Below the pieces are notes generated by a model. That model ran no database searches, was not told where the DNA came from, and worked only from the letters and a program-made list of their open reading frames with translations. This document shows positions 1 to 8,178 of a stretch of DNA of 44,548 nucleotides, in pieces. Position numbers and translations under genes: made by a program. The first letter of the stretch is position 1. Each line of letters begins with the position of its first letter. The stretch is from Pseudomonadales bacterium (lineage in GTDB: Bacteria > Pseudomonadota > Gammaproteobacteria > Pseudomonadales > JAHRWD01), in assembly GCA_029210125.1 (NCBI GenBank), contig JARGPR010000015.1, forward strand, positions 8,323 through 52,870, read 5' to 3'.

Positions 1-70
1 ACACAGAACTACACAGAACTACACAGAACTACACAGAACTACACAGAACTACACAGAACTACACAAAGCT
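1..70. repeat. 10-bp tandem repeat, six perfect copies
   Basis: The unit ACACAGAACT occurs six times without error in bases 1-60, followed by one diverged unit (ACACAAAGCT, 61-70). The array starts at the window edge, so its full copy number is unknown. It ends 22 bases before the DUF188 start codon. The unit length is not a multiple of three, so any coding reading would cycle frames; it looks like a simple-sequence tract that could vary in length by slippage. Confidence 0.95.
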
Positions 71-91
71 ACGGCAAACAGGTAATGAGTT

Positions 92-538
92 ATGCAGATA
101 TGGATTGATGGGGACGCCTGTCCAAATGTGATTAAGGCGATTCTATTTAAGGCCGCTGAGCGCGAAAAAATCCCTCTCACATTGGTGGCGAATCAGTTTA
201 TTCAGACTCCGCCTTCCCCCTATATAAAGTCGGTACAGGTGCCCGCGGGTTTCGATGTGGCGGATGATCATATTGTTCAGCAGATGCACGCCGGTGATTT
301 AGTCATTACTGCGGACATTCCGTTGGCGGCTGAGGTGATTGAAAAGCAGGGTCACGCACTGAATCCCCGTGGCGAATTTTATTCGAAAGAAAATATCCGT
401 CAGCGTCTGGCGATGCGGGATTTAATGGAGGAGCTACGGGGGGCAGGGCAGGTTACCGGTGGCCCGGCGACCATGTCCCAGGCCGATCGACGGGAGTTTG
501 CCAATAAGCTGGATCGGTTTCTGGCGCGTAACCGATAG
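92..538 (+). CDS. yaiI: YaiI/YqxD family protein (DUF188, UPF0178)
   Basis: This is a 148-residue cytoplasmic protein of the UPF0178/DUF188 family, related to NYN/PIN-like nuclease folds but without an established reaction. The family hallmark is at the very N-terminus: WIDGDACPN at residues 4-12, with two acidic residues suited to metal binding. A second acidic run ([12 protein letters not shown], about residues 68-79) and a basic C-terminus also fit. The length is the usual one for the family. The ATG at 92 is the only sensible start because the conserved motif begins three codons later. It stands alone, directly downstream of a tandem repeat and convergent with the phosphodiesterase gene that follows. 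Confidence 0.93.
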   Translation: MQIWIDGDACPNVIKAILFKAAEREKIPLTLVANQFIQTPPSPYIKSVQVPAGFDVADDHIVQQMHAGDLVITADIPLAAEVIEKQGHALNPRGEFYSKENIRQRLAMRDLMEELRGAGQVTGGPATMSQADRREFANKLDRFLARNR

Positions 539-562
539 CGCCGACTGCAGCCTGCCGGGTCG

Positions 563-1639
563 TTATCGCGTTAAAAACCTGCGTTTGGCTTCGAACCCGA
601 TATCACTCTGATCGACAAAAAAGCCATCGATACCCGCCGCAAGGAAAAGAGTAATCTCCTCAATCTGCCGTTCGCCCACCTTGCTGTTCTCCGTGCTGGC
701 CTCCGCGCTGCCTTCAGGGTTCTGGAGGTTATTGGGCAAAAACTGGTTTTCAGCACGAAAGGTATAGGGGTGTACCTTAAGCCCAGCTTGGTGCGCATGT
801 GTTACAAACTGAGTGGTGTATTCGGCTTTGATATTGCCCGCGGAATCCTTAGGAATAATGAAGTGATATTTCTCCGGTCCAACACCATTGGCATATTTGG
901 CAATTTCATTAAGGCCGTTCTGGGTGGCCATATCATCGTACCGGGTGTCACCGCCAGCCATCACCACATCCTCGGGCTGACCCTCGTGACACAGCAGCTG
1001 AATCAACGGCAGGTCGGTTAGTTTGCGAATCGCCTTCAGGTTGCTGATCTCAAAAGATTGAATATAAATGGGTGCATCGGGGCCGTGGTAGCCGGCATCG
1101 TGAAGAATATCCACCAGCGTTTTTTCCATTGGTAACCCAATTTTCTGGAAGTGGCTGGGATGTTTGGTTTCCGGGTAGATGCCAATCTGCCTGCCCATCA
1201 ACGGCTCATAACCCCTAACCAGTTGGATGATCTCTTCTAGTGTCGGTATCTCAAACAAACCATTGAAGCGCGTATTGTTGGGTCGAACCTCCGGTATCCG
1301 TTCAACCGCTCGCAATTGCTTGATCTCCTCGAGAGTAAAATCCTCGCTGAACCAGCCCCTTACCAGAACACCATCTACCTGTTTGGTCGTTTTGTAAGCG
1401 TTGAATTTCGGGTGATCAGATACGTCGGTAGTCAGGTCCAGGAAATTGTCATGCCGGGCAATTAAGTGGCCATCTTTGGTCATCACCAGATCAGGCTCAA
1501 TAAAATCAGCTCCCTGATGGATCGCCATCGCATATGCCGCCAGGGTATGTTCTGGCATATAACCACTGGCACCCCGGTGCGCGATCACAATCGGCGCTTT
1601 AGGCGCAGCCATATTTCGGCCAAATTTATTTTTGGGCAT
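563..1639 (-). CDS. Glycerophosphodiester phosphodiesterase, GlpQ-like, without signal peptide
   Basis: This 358-residue protein has the GDPD TIM-barrel signature. HRGASG is at residues 21-26, the metal-binding pair E48 and D50 lies in FIEPD, and the catalytic H63 is in ARHD. The family hydrolyses glycerophosphodiesters to sn-glycerol 3-phosphate and an alcohol. The length and inserts resemble periplasmic GlpQ rather than the shorter cytoplasmic UgpQ. However, the N-terminus is short and charged with no signal peptide, and a TAA stop lies five codons upstream in frame, so a longer start is impossible. Either the enzyme is cytoplasmic or the export signal has been lost. The GNAT gene lies 9 bases upstream on the same strand, suggesting co-transcription. 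Confidence 0.88.
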   Translation of the reverse strand: MPKNKFGRNMAAPKAPIVIAHRGASGYMPEHTLAAYAMAIHQGADFIEPDLVMTKDGHLIARHDNFLDLTTDVSDHPKFNAYKTTKQVDGVLVRGWFSEDFTLEEIKQLRAVERIPEVRPNNTRFNGLFEIPTLEEIIQLVRGYEPLMGRQIGIYPETKHPSHFQKIGLPMEKTLVDILHDAGYHGPDAPIYIQSFEISNLKAIRKLTDLPLIQLLCHEGQPEDVVMAGGDTRYDDMATQNGLNEIAKYANGVGPEKYHFIIPKDSAGNIKAEYTTQFVTHAHQAGLKVHPYTFRAENQFLPNNLQNPEGSAEASTENSKVGERQIEEITLFLAAGIDGFFVDQSDIGFEAKRRFLTR

Positions 1640-1648
1640 AGCCTGATC

Positions 1649-2074
1649 TTAAATGGTGGTTGAAAAATGAAAGCTGGTTTTGGGTAATCCTTCACGCAGA
1701 TAAAAACGATGCGCATCCACACGCTGCAGGCCGGAATCCAGATGCAGTTGGTCGCACTGCTGTTGCTTGGCATAATCCTTCAACCAGGCGAGCAATCGAG
1801 AGCCATATCCGTGGGATCTGTATCGCTGCGCGGTGACCAGATCATCGATATATAAAAACCGGCCCCAGGCCAGATTTTCACCGATACGAAAACCGCTGAC
1901 AGCAGCAACGATGCCATCATCTTTAAGAAACGCTAATAAGTAGCCACTGGATTGCTGGTACCGAACTCGCGTTACAAACGTTTCCTTTTTTAAATGATCA
2001 CGCAGTTCTTGCATGACGGGATAGCAGGCATCTATTTGTTGGTCGGTTTCTGCAATCTGAATTTTAAGAGGCAT
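1649..2074 (-). CDS. GNAT family N-acetyltransferase
   Basis: This is a 141-residue single-domain GNAT. The acetyl-CoA pyrophosphate loop is visible as RYRSHGYGSRL (residues 84-94), preceded by the beta4 strand FLYIDDLV. The C-terminal HLDSGLQRVDAHRFYLREG segment is typical of motif B. The family transfers an acyl group from acyl-CoA to an amine; the acceptor cannot be told from sequence. It lies in a compact minus-strand run, 19 bases after a methyltransferase gene and 9 bases before the phosphodiesterase gene, so the three may form one transcript. Confidence 0.88.
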   Translation of the reverse strand: MPLKIQIAETDQQIDACYPVMQELRDHLKKETFVTRVRYQQSSGYLLAFLKDDGIVAAVSGFRIGENLAWGRFLYIDDLVTAQRYRSHGYGSRLLAWLKDYAKQQQCDQLHLDSGLQRVDAHRFYLREGLPKTSFHFSTTI

Positions 2075-2093
2075 GATCTGTTTCTCCGGTCCC

Positions 2094-2798
2094 TTAACCG
2101 TCGTTTACTAATGGCGAGTTCTCATCCGCGACGCGCGCTATAAAAACAACGGACGCTGGAATATTGGTGGTGGGGTTTAACGGCTCCTGAAAGTCGACCA
2201 AATCTAATTGGTTTGAGGAGAAGAGCCTAAACCAGGACTCCAGGGTGCGAAAATACCAGGGTGCAGGGTCAGTTAAGGTAGGACTGAATCCATCCCAGCT
2301 TCCTGCCCGCCAGCCATCTACATATTGTTCAGAGCCGCAGCCAACAACCGGATGAATGGTCTGAATAATGAACGCGCCTTTGGTTGCCAATATTTTTCTA
2401 ATATTACGGAAAACCAGCTCGACCGATTCCTGCCCCAGCAACGAAAAATTACAAACGACCGTATCATATTTATCGATCGCCTCCTTTTTGAAAAGCTCCT
2501 CGTAAGAGATGGCCGCATACCGGTCACTTGATGCGCGGTTGGCATAATCAATAAGTTGTGTGCTGGCATCAATACCGAAGGTATCAATTTGTCGATCGAT
2601 AAGCGCACGAGTCAACCAACCCTCACCGCAACCGAGGTCGAGTACTCTAGAAGGTTGGCAGGAAAGTACCGCGTCGATGATGGTCTGATTGGTCACCAAT
2701 TTCCGGCTTTCTATATTGTTGTGTCGCACTTCATGGGTCCATGCTTCTGCATTGGTTTCCCACGAGCGAAAAATATGTCTCTCATATGAAAGCGGCAT
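2094..2798 (-). CDS. Class I SAM-dependent methyltransferase
   Basis: This 234-residue protein has the Rossmann-type SAM-binding motif I, VLDLGCGEGW (residues 52-61). An acidic residue follows at the end of strand 2 (FGID), and motif IV lies in YDTVVCNFSLLG. The arrangement matches the Methyltransf_25/UbiE-like families, small-molecule methyltransferases whose acceptor cannot be predicted. It is the first gene of a minus-strand trio (methyltransferase, GNAT, phosphodiesterase). The 240 bases upstream, up to the divergent DUF924 gene, hold no gene and are where divergent promoters would be expected. Confidence 0.88.
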   Translation of the reverse strand: MPLSYERHIFRSWETNAEAWTHEVRHNNIESRKLVTNQTIIDAVLSCQPSRVLDLGCGEGWLTRALIDRQIDTFGIDASTQLIDYANRASSDRYAAISYEELFKKEAIDKYDTVVCNFSLLGQESVELVFRNIRKILATKGAFIIQTIHPVVGCGSEQYVDGWRAGSWDGFSPTLTDPAPWYFRTLESWFRLFSSNQLDLVDFQEPLNPTTNIPASVVFIARVADENSPLVNDG

Positions 2799-3041
2799 TT
2801 TAGGCTCCTGTTTTACGCGACGATAAAAAGCGGGTTCATCTGAGTTCAGCTACCTGATTGAGTTTGACCAGTATAGGGGATTAAGGTACAACTAATCGAA
2901 TTATCGAAGCTCCACTTTATGCGCAATAAGTAAGTGGAAACTAAGCGAAAATAAGAGTGCGTGGGGCGAGGATAACGTTACCTTATCTTACGTAGGATAT
3001 GATAATTGGTCAGGTAGTTTTCCTGATCAAGGAGATTTTAG

Positions 3042-3590
3042 GTGGGCGATGATATGTATCAGAAGATATTAGAATTTTGGTTCGAGGAGATTGACCAGTC
3101 CCAATGGTGGCTTAAAAATGAGGAATTTGATCAAATGATCATTGATCGTTTTTCATCGATACACGCACAGGCTATTCGATGTGAACTATTCGAATGGCGA
3201 ACAACTCCGGAAGGACGGTTGGCGGAAGTGATCGTCATAGATCAGTTTTCCAGAAACATGTTCAGGGATTCCGCAGAATCATTTAAGTACGATGCATTGG
3301 CACTAATACTCTCTCAGGAAGCCGTTTTAACGGGTTCAGATCAAGCATTGAATGCTACTCAGCGCAGCGTACTTTACTTACCTTTTATGCACAGCGAGTC
3401 GTCACGGATACACGAAATATCGTTGACGTTACATCAGCAAAATGGCATTCAATCGAGCCTCGATTTTGAAATAAAACACAAAAATATAATCGATCGATTT
3501 GGGAGATACCCTCACAGAAATAAAATCCTCGGACGCCCATCAACGGAGCAAGAATTAGAGTTTTTAAAACTTCCGGGATCCGGATTTTGA
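3042..3590 (+). CDS. DUF924 family protein
   Basis: This 182-residue protein belongs to DUF924, an alpha-helical family with TPR-like folding and no established function. The markers are EFWFEE (residues 11-16), the WW pair (22-23) and the family signature DQFSRNMFR (67-75), with HSESS later. The start decides between GTG at 3042 and ATG at 3054. A GGAG at 3031-3034 lies 7 bases before the GTG but 19 before the ATG, so GTG is preferred. The gene stands alone between the divergent methyltransferase gene and the decayed nitrobindin-like gene. Confidence 0.9.
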   Translation: MGDDMYQKILEFWFEEIDQSQWWLKNEEFDQMIIDRFSSIHAQAIRCELFEWRTTPEGRLAEVIVIDQFSRNMFRDSAESFKYDALALILSQEAVLTGSDQALNATQRSVLYLPFMHSESSRIHEISLTLHQQNGIQSSLDFEIKHKNIIDRFGRYPHRNKILGRPSTEQELEFLKLPGSGF

Positions 3591-3690
3591 GTATTAAGAT
3601 TTATGACCTCTGAATGTTAAGTCTACGCTGCTACTGCGACACTTAACGAGAACCCTTCGCTTATCCACGGTGCTGTTATAGGGATAAAGA

Positions 3691-4259
3691 GTGAGTGAAG
3701 TAAATTACGGCCCATTGCTTGGTTTAATTGGCGTCCGGAATGACGATAAAGGAATAGGTATAACGCCCGAGCCAGAAGCCACCGAAGAGAGCAGCTATTT
3801 TGAAACCATTCCCTACACCGCAATAACTGCCGCCACCAATGCAAATCTGCAAGCACTGCCTGTTTTGCATTACACAGGGGGGTGATCAACAAAGCCACTA
3901 ACGAAGTATTTCATCATGAGCCTGGTTACTGTCTTGCTACTGGGTGTGGGACCCGCAGGACAATACGGTCATGCGCTCGCGAGTTATTCCCCGTGGCGTT
4001 GCAGTACTTGCTGGTGACACCTGTGCAGTGCCTGCATCTGAAACAGAAACGGTGACAATAGAAGTTAATGCTAGTCTAGAGAATGAAAATTGGACTATTG
4101 CTCAGTCATCCTTTTATGCAGAAAAATGCGAAAACCACATCATTTCATCACACCTTTACGGTAGGCAATGGAAAACTATCCTGTTCAGAAGCAACTATAC
4201 TCGATACTTATGGGCGAGAGTTTAAGCATACCGGCGCAAATGAACTGACGCGTAACTAG
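3691..4259 (+). pseudogene. Nitrobindin-like (DUF1794/FABP-type) heme-binding beta-barrel protein, frameshifted
   Basis: Reading across frames gives one continuous relative of the THAP4/nitrobindin-like heme-binding barrel. The first frame carries NYGPLLGLIG and SSYFETI. A shift near the G-run at about 3880 leads to INKATNEVFHHEPGY. A second shift near 3930-3945 leads to WDPQDNTVMRSRVIPRG and VLAG. A third near 4130 leads to GREFKHTGANELTRN and a TAG stop at 4257-4259. With at least three frameshifts the gene cannot make the whole barrel. Its last 100 or so bases have a second, diverged copy at about 5536-5645. I recognise the family from conserved motifs, not from a search. Confidence 0.75.
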
Positions 4260-4513
4260 AAGTTGTGATCGGTTTTTGCTGGATGGACGAAAAAACTGGA
4301 AGGGCAATAGTTCGCTGTCAGTAAATTTTACAATTTATCGGATTTCCCTAGCGTGAAAGATAAACCATCCTTGTAACTAGTTGATATTATTGACGGTTTA
4401 TTTATTGGCATACTATATGCATTATTAGTTGCAAGGGTGAGTAGTTGAGATCTTGACTTAATTACAAACCGTTTGCATATCGAAATTATACGAAGATAAC
4501 GAAGGTGGATAAT

Positions 4514-5305
4514 ATGAAAAATATATATACAAAAGGGCTGGCGACAGGCATGTTCGTCGGACTTATTTCTGTGTTCTCAGGTACTGCATCGGCGATTCCA
4601 GCTGGCTGGACATGTACTGGTAGCTGCGGCACGTTGGGCGCGGACGGCGTAGTGACTGCGGCTCCGAGTGGCGGAGACTACGAATGGGTCTCAACCAATG
4701 GCGGTGCGAGTACCGGAACATTTACACATCTTGGTATAGGGTCTGAAACCAATGGGTCGACCTTGCTTACGGGTCTTTTTTCCGCAACTGCCGGAGATAG
4801 TCTGGAGTTTGATTTTAACTACATTACCTCGGATGGAGCGGGGTACATAGAATATGCATTTGCACAAATTCTTGATGCGGCAATGCTACCGGTTGATCTT
4901 CTCTTTACCGCTCGGACAAACCCAACCGCTGGAGCGGATACCGTACCCGGTTTTGGTTTACCTGCGATCGCTGCAACCATGACACCTGGAAGCACTCCAA
5001 TTATTGCCGGTGGCCCTGCATGGTCGCCGCTGGGAGGTAGTTCCGGATCATGTTATTCCACAGGTTGTGGTTATACCGATTGGATTCATTCAAGCTACAC
5101 TGTTGCCGCATCGGGTGATTATTATCTGCTTTTTGGGGTGACGAACTGGGCCGATACAGCGTATGACACAGGCATGGCGATTTCCGGAGCAACAGTTGGT
5201 GGTGTGCCTATCGATCCTAATCCGGTACCGGAGCCAGCGACACTATTGCTTTTGGGCCTGGGTGCGCTAGGGCTTGTTCGGGTTCAGTCTAAGCGCCGAG
5301 TTTGA
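4514..5305 (+). CDS. PEP-CTERM sorting domain protein
   Basis: This is a secreted protein of about 263 residues with an N-terminal signal peptide (MKNIYTKG, then a hydrophobic run ending SGTASA). The C-terminal sorting signal is a VPEP motif, a hydrophobic span (TLLLLGLGALGLV) and a basic tail (KRR). In this family an exosortase recognises the PEP motif and processes the protein at the inner membrane for surface or matrix export. The middle is rich in Gly, Ser and Thr and carries two Cys pairs (CTGSC and CYSTGC), with no named domain. The ATG at 4514 is preferred to the GTG at 4505 because AAGG (4502-4505) is correctly spaced for it. No exosortase gene is in the window. A terminator follows. 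Confidence 0.88.
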   Translation: MKNIYTKGLATGMFVGLISVFSGTASAIPAGWTCTGSCGTLGADGVVTAAPSGGDYEWVSTNGGASTGTFTHLGIGSETNGSTLLTGLFSATAGDSLEFDFNYITSDGAGYIEYAFAQILDAAMLPVDLLFTARTNPTAGADTVPGFGLPAIAATMTPGSTPIIAGGPAWSPLGGSSGSCYSTGCGYTDWIHSSYTVAASGDYYLLFGVTNWADTAYDTGMAISGATVGGVPIDPNPVPEPATLLLLGLGALGLVRVQSKRRV

Positions 5306-5390
5306 GGCAACGCGTTAAGTTAGGATGAGCTTCTTCTAGTAGTGATGGGTTATGTTTGTTGGCCCTAATTACAGATGGTTCTGAAGTTGA

Positions 5391-5420
5391 AAGCCCTGCA
5401 ATAGCAGGGCTTTTTTATTT
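5391..5420 (+). terminator. Rho-independent terminator after the PEP-CTERM gene
   Basis: A perfect 9-bp stem (AAGCCCTGC, 5391-5399, with GCAGGGCTT, 5404-5412) closes a four-base loop and runs straight into a T-rich tail. It lies about 85 bases after the PEP-CTERM stop codon and reads on the plus strand. Confidence 0.9.
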
Positions 5421-5535
5421 TCGTTAAGGCTACTGTACCGAACGTCGGTGTGGCTCACAGTTGCCATGTATTTCCTGCTGGATCTCCCCGGGGATAACCG
5501 CACTTGCTGTTGGTGATTTTCCAAGCCTGCTTTCT

Positions 5536-5645
5536 CACCCGATACTGTAGGACATGGATAATCATCCTATTCAAAAACTACTATGTTGGATATTTATGGA
5601 CGAGAGTTTAAGCATACCGATGCAAATGAACTGACGCGCAGTTAG
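5536..5645 (+). pseudogene. Second remnant of the nitrobindin-like gene, 3' end only
   Basis: This stretch repeats, with substitutions, the last part of the decayed gene ending at 4259. The best-conserved part reads MLDIYGREFKHTDANELTRS followed by TAG (5643-5645). The nucleotide match extends upstream through GTAGG(A/C), ATGGA and TCATCCTATTC, and includes an in-frame stop. The two copies bracket the PEP-CTERM gene and its terminator. This suggests either a tandem duplication whose interior was replaced, or insertion of the PEP-CTERM unit between two paralogues. Confidence 0.65.
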
Positions 5646-5658
5646 TTTTTCTATTAGC

Positions 5659-5690
5659 GACCGGCGAAGAGTGCAAACTCTTCGCCAGTC
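5659..5690. other. Strong stem-loop at the 3' end of the convergent methyltransferase gene
   Basis: A perfect 10-bp inverted repeat, GGCGAAGAGT / ACTCTTCGCC, closes a GCAA tetraloop (5663-5686). Beyond one mismatch it extends by three more pairs (GAC/GTC). It sits 30 bases beyond the stop of the minus-strand gene. It may act as a terminator for either strand, although neither side has a convincing T-tract. Confidence 0.7.
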
Positions 5691-5719
5691 GTGTACAGCG
5701 GTTCTTTTAATTGGGTTTG

Positions 5720-6469
5720 TCAGGATGGCTTTAAAGCAGAAAGTTGCTCCAGTTTTTTAGTATCGTCAGTGGCTGACCACCGAACAGTACCGATTCCATA
5801 GCCATCCTGATAAGGATCAGATATCAATTCTTCGGTATCAAAACCAACGGATTTTATCTCCTTCCAAAACTCAGGAACTCCGCCGGTCCAGCAATTAGTA
5901 TTAACCTTAAAGCGCGTTGTGAAATCGAGTTGGATATCGTGCAACCCAATTAAGCCACCATCACTGACGAAGGGTGCGAATTGAATAAAATCCTGCTTCG
6001 CTCCTTCATAACTATGATCACCGTCGATAAACATGAAATCGATTTTTTCGCCAGCAAGGTGGTCCGACAAACGTTGAACAGTTTCGTCGGAATGACTATC
6101 GGCTTCCCAAAAATCAACTTCATGATCAGCGCATAGTAATTTCAGGTTTTTCAGTTTTCGTGGAGAGGTTTTAATGTCCATTGAAACGAGTTCAGACTGT
6201 CCCGCAGCCGCTATTGAAAACATCAATGCACTACCACCACGCCGCCCCCCAATTTCCAAAATCCTCTTTGGTTTGCGTGATTCAATCTTATTGAGCAGTG
6301 CCATAAACTCGGGCTTCTTTTGATCAACTCTAAATTGTCGATTAGCAGTAAGGTATTCAAACTTGGCACTTAAGTTGGGGAGCTTAGAAAGCGTATTCCG
6401 TACCTCAACTGCATACTCCTCCGATGAATGGTGAATTCTTGTCTTAATCTTTTTTAGTGGGCTTGTCAT
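5720..6469 (-). CDS. Class I SAM-dependent methyltransferase, CmcI/Methyltransf_24 type
   Basis: This 249-residue protein has motif I as ILEIGGRRGGSALM (residues 70-83). An acidic strand-2 end is SMDIK (96-100). The strand-4 motif FIDGDHSYE (147-155) and LHD (176-178) are characteristic of the Methyltransf_24 / cephalosporin hydroxylase-like group of O-methyltransferases, where they bind a divalent metal. The natural acceptor is unknown. It is a single gene read on the minus strand, with a stem-loop after its stop and about 235 bases of gene-free DNA before its start. Confidence 0.87.
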   Translation of the reverse strand: MTSPLKKIKTRIHHSSEEYAVEVRNTLSKLPNLSAKFEYLTANRQFRVDQKKPEFMALLNKIESRKPKRILEIGGRRGGSALMFSIAAAGQSELVSMDIKTSPRKLKNLKLLCADHEVDFWEADSHSDETVQRLSDHLAGEKIDFMFIDGDHSYEGAKQDFIQFAPFVSDGGLIGLHDIQLDFTTRFKVNTNCWTGGVPEFWKEIKSVGFDTEELISDPYQDGYGIGTVRWSATDDTKKLEQLSALKPS

Positions 6470-6704
6470 AAATGATTCCCGGTTGCTGCTGTTTATTTAT
6501 TATCTGGACGTCGTGTATTGATCCTAAAATTATTTGTAATACAGAGCTGGAAATGGATTGCAGTACGGGAAAATAGTTCTGATCCCTTACATAAGGCCCA
6601 CTGTTACAACACTTCCACTGTATCCAGCGAAACCGTACTATTGTATCGATTTTCCCCCACGATAAAAATTGTAAACCTATAAATGTGCAAACCAGGAGCT
6701 CAAA

Positions 6705-7652
6705 ATGGATATCACGCTACTCAAACGCGCTGCATCAGTGCTGATAATGATCACGGTGTTGTCAGGCTGTGAAACCACAAATCTGGAAGCGGTTCCCGCG
6801 CAGCTTGGTAAAGCATCTTCTATGGAGCAGCTGCGCGCTTCCCTCACTCGCCCTGGCACCATTGAATTCACCAAACATCTGTCTGCGAATTGGGAGATCA
6901 ATTTATCCGGCCTGCTAAACCTTGAGCACCCAAAGGCGATTAAAGCGGGACTTGAAGATCGCTCCGAGCCGATTGAAATTTACCTGTATAGCCTAAGCCA
7001 TCCGACCCGGGGCAATTACCTGGTTGATTCCGGTGTTTCAGAAAAACTCCTACCCGGCAGTACCGAGTCAGACCTTTCCTATCTTGTAAAAATGGGGATG
7101 GGCACCGACGCAATCAAAGTGAATAGCACCACCAAATCAATTGCTAGCAAGCTGGAAGAGGGTGTGAAAGGTGTATTCCTGACCCATATTCATATCGATC
7201 ATATTCTTGGTGTTTCCGATCTTCCGAAGGACACCCCGGTTTACATTGGCCCCGGCGATGCGGGTTTAACAAATGTGACCAATGCCATGGTGCAAGACTC
7301 AACAGACCGGCTACTCAGTAACGCCGGAATACTCCGAGAGTGGCAATTTAAGAGTGGTGATGAAGAAGAAGCAAGTGTGATTGATATTTTTGGGGACGGA
7401 TCAGTCTGGGCCATTCATGCCCCTGGACACACCCCAGGCACAACCGCTTATCTCATCAACAGCACCGACGGGCCTCAGCTATTAACCGGTGATGCCAGCC
7501 ACACACGCTGGGGTTGGGAGCATCAAGTCGAGCCGGGTACCTTTTCAGAAAACCCGCAACAAAGCGTAATTAGCCTGAATATGCTGGAACAGTTGGTGAA
7601 AGAGTTCCCTCAGATCAAAGTGCATTTGGGGCATCAGTCATTGGGCGGATAG
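6705..7652 (+). CDS. MBL-fold metallo-hydrolase, predicted lipoprotein
   Basis: This 315-residue protein has an N-terminal lipoprotein signal with lipobox LSGC (residues 19-22), so it is probably anchored to a membrane and exported. The metallo-beta-lactamase zinc motif HIHIDH is at 161-166. Further ligands are H242 in APGHTPG, D263 in LTGDASH and a late His in HLGHQ (about 308). This order is that of AttM/AiiA-like and other generic MBL hydrolases; substrates range from lactones to phosphodiesters, and none can be named here. It has an AGGAG ribosome-binding site (6692-6696) just upstream. It stands alone, and a long palindrome follows its 3' end. Confidence 0.87.
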   Translation: MDITLLKRAASVLIMITVLSGCETTNLEAVPAQLGKASSMEQLRASLTRPGTIEFTKHLSANWEINLSGLLNLEHPKAIKAGLEDRSEPIEIYLYSLSHPTRGNYLVDSGVSEKLLPGSTESDLSYLVKMGMGTDAIKVNSTTKSIASKLEEGVKGVFLTHIHIDHILGVSDLPKDTPVYIGPGDAGLTNVTNAMVQDSTDRLLSNAGILREWQFKSGDEEEASVIDIFGDGSVWAIHAPGHTPGTTAYLINSTDGPQLLTGDASHTRWGWEHQVEPGTFSENPQQSVISLNMLEQLVKEFPQIKVHLGHQSLGG

Positions 7653-7695
7653 AGCGAGAAGGTAGATGGCGCCCGTGCGAGTCAATTTCACATAT

Positions 7696-7736
7696 TTATT
7701 ATTTCGACATATCTGCTTTATATGTCGAAATAATAA
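7696..7736. repeat. Perfect 17-bp inverted repeat
   Basis: The arm TTATTATTTCGACATAT (7696-7712) is matched exactly by its reverse complement at 7720-7736 around a 7-base loop. It lies 44 bases after the MBL hydrolase stop. It is AT-rich, so it is a poor classical terminator, but its perfection suggests a binding site or transcript-end structure. Confidence 0.85.
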
Positions 7737-7878
7737 GGATTCATAAACATATGCCCTGGATACCAGAAAAACCTTCTAATGATATTCCTTTGATGCGCCG
7801 CCGGTAACGATTGCTCACGTGCACAGGGCCATCATTATCGCCCTCGGTTAAAATCTTTTGAAATAGGGTCTTTTTTCC

Positions 7879-8175
7879 TCATTCTCGCTCTAAATATTTT
7901 TCTATATCCATGCTGCTATGAGGGATGGCCAAAATAACGATTTTTTCATCGTCTATACGATAAAAAACTCGGTGGCTTTCCTCTGGTAGGTAGCGACAAT
8001 TTTCTGCAATATCAGGTCGTTCAGGCCCAATTTCTGGATTATCCAAGATATTCGACACTGCCTGTTCAAGAAGGTCAATATAGGCATCCGCCTGTTGCTC
8101 CCCCCAATTATCCCGTGTGTATTTTTCTATGGATGCTAAATCTTCCACGGCAAGATCGGTAAATTCTAACTTCAC
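7879..8175 (-). CDS. RelE/ParE superfamily toxin
   Basis: This 98-residue protein has the ParE-like layout. It starts with LEFTDLAVEDLASIEKYT and a WG motif, continues with DNPEIGPERPDI and a strand with HRVFYRID, and ends in EKIVILAIPHSSMD. ParE toxins poison DNA gyrase while RelE relatives cleave mRNA; the IEKYTRDNWGEQQA pattern favours the ParE branch, but this is not proved. It begins 3 bases after the antitoxin stop codon, the normal antitoxin-first order, so the two are co-transcribed from the palindromic operator upstream. Confidence 0.88.
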   Translation of the reverse strand: MKLEFTDLAVEDLASIEKYTRDNWGEQQADAYIDLLEQAVSNILDNPEIGPERPDIAENCRYLPEESHRVFYRIDDEKIVILAIPHSSMDIEKYLERE

Positions 8176-8178
8176 TTA

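Noticed and set aside
1..70. CRISPR array from the repeated units at the window start
   Set aside because: The units are contiguous 10-mers without spacers, so it is a simple tandem repeat.
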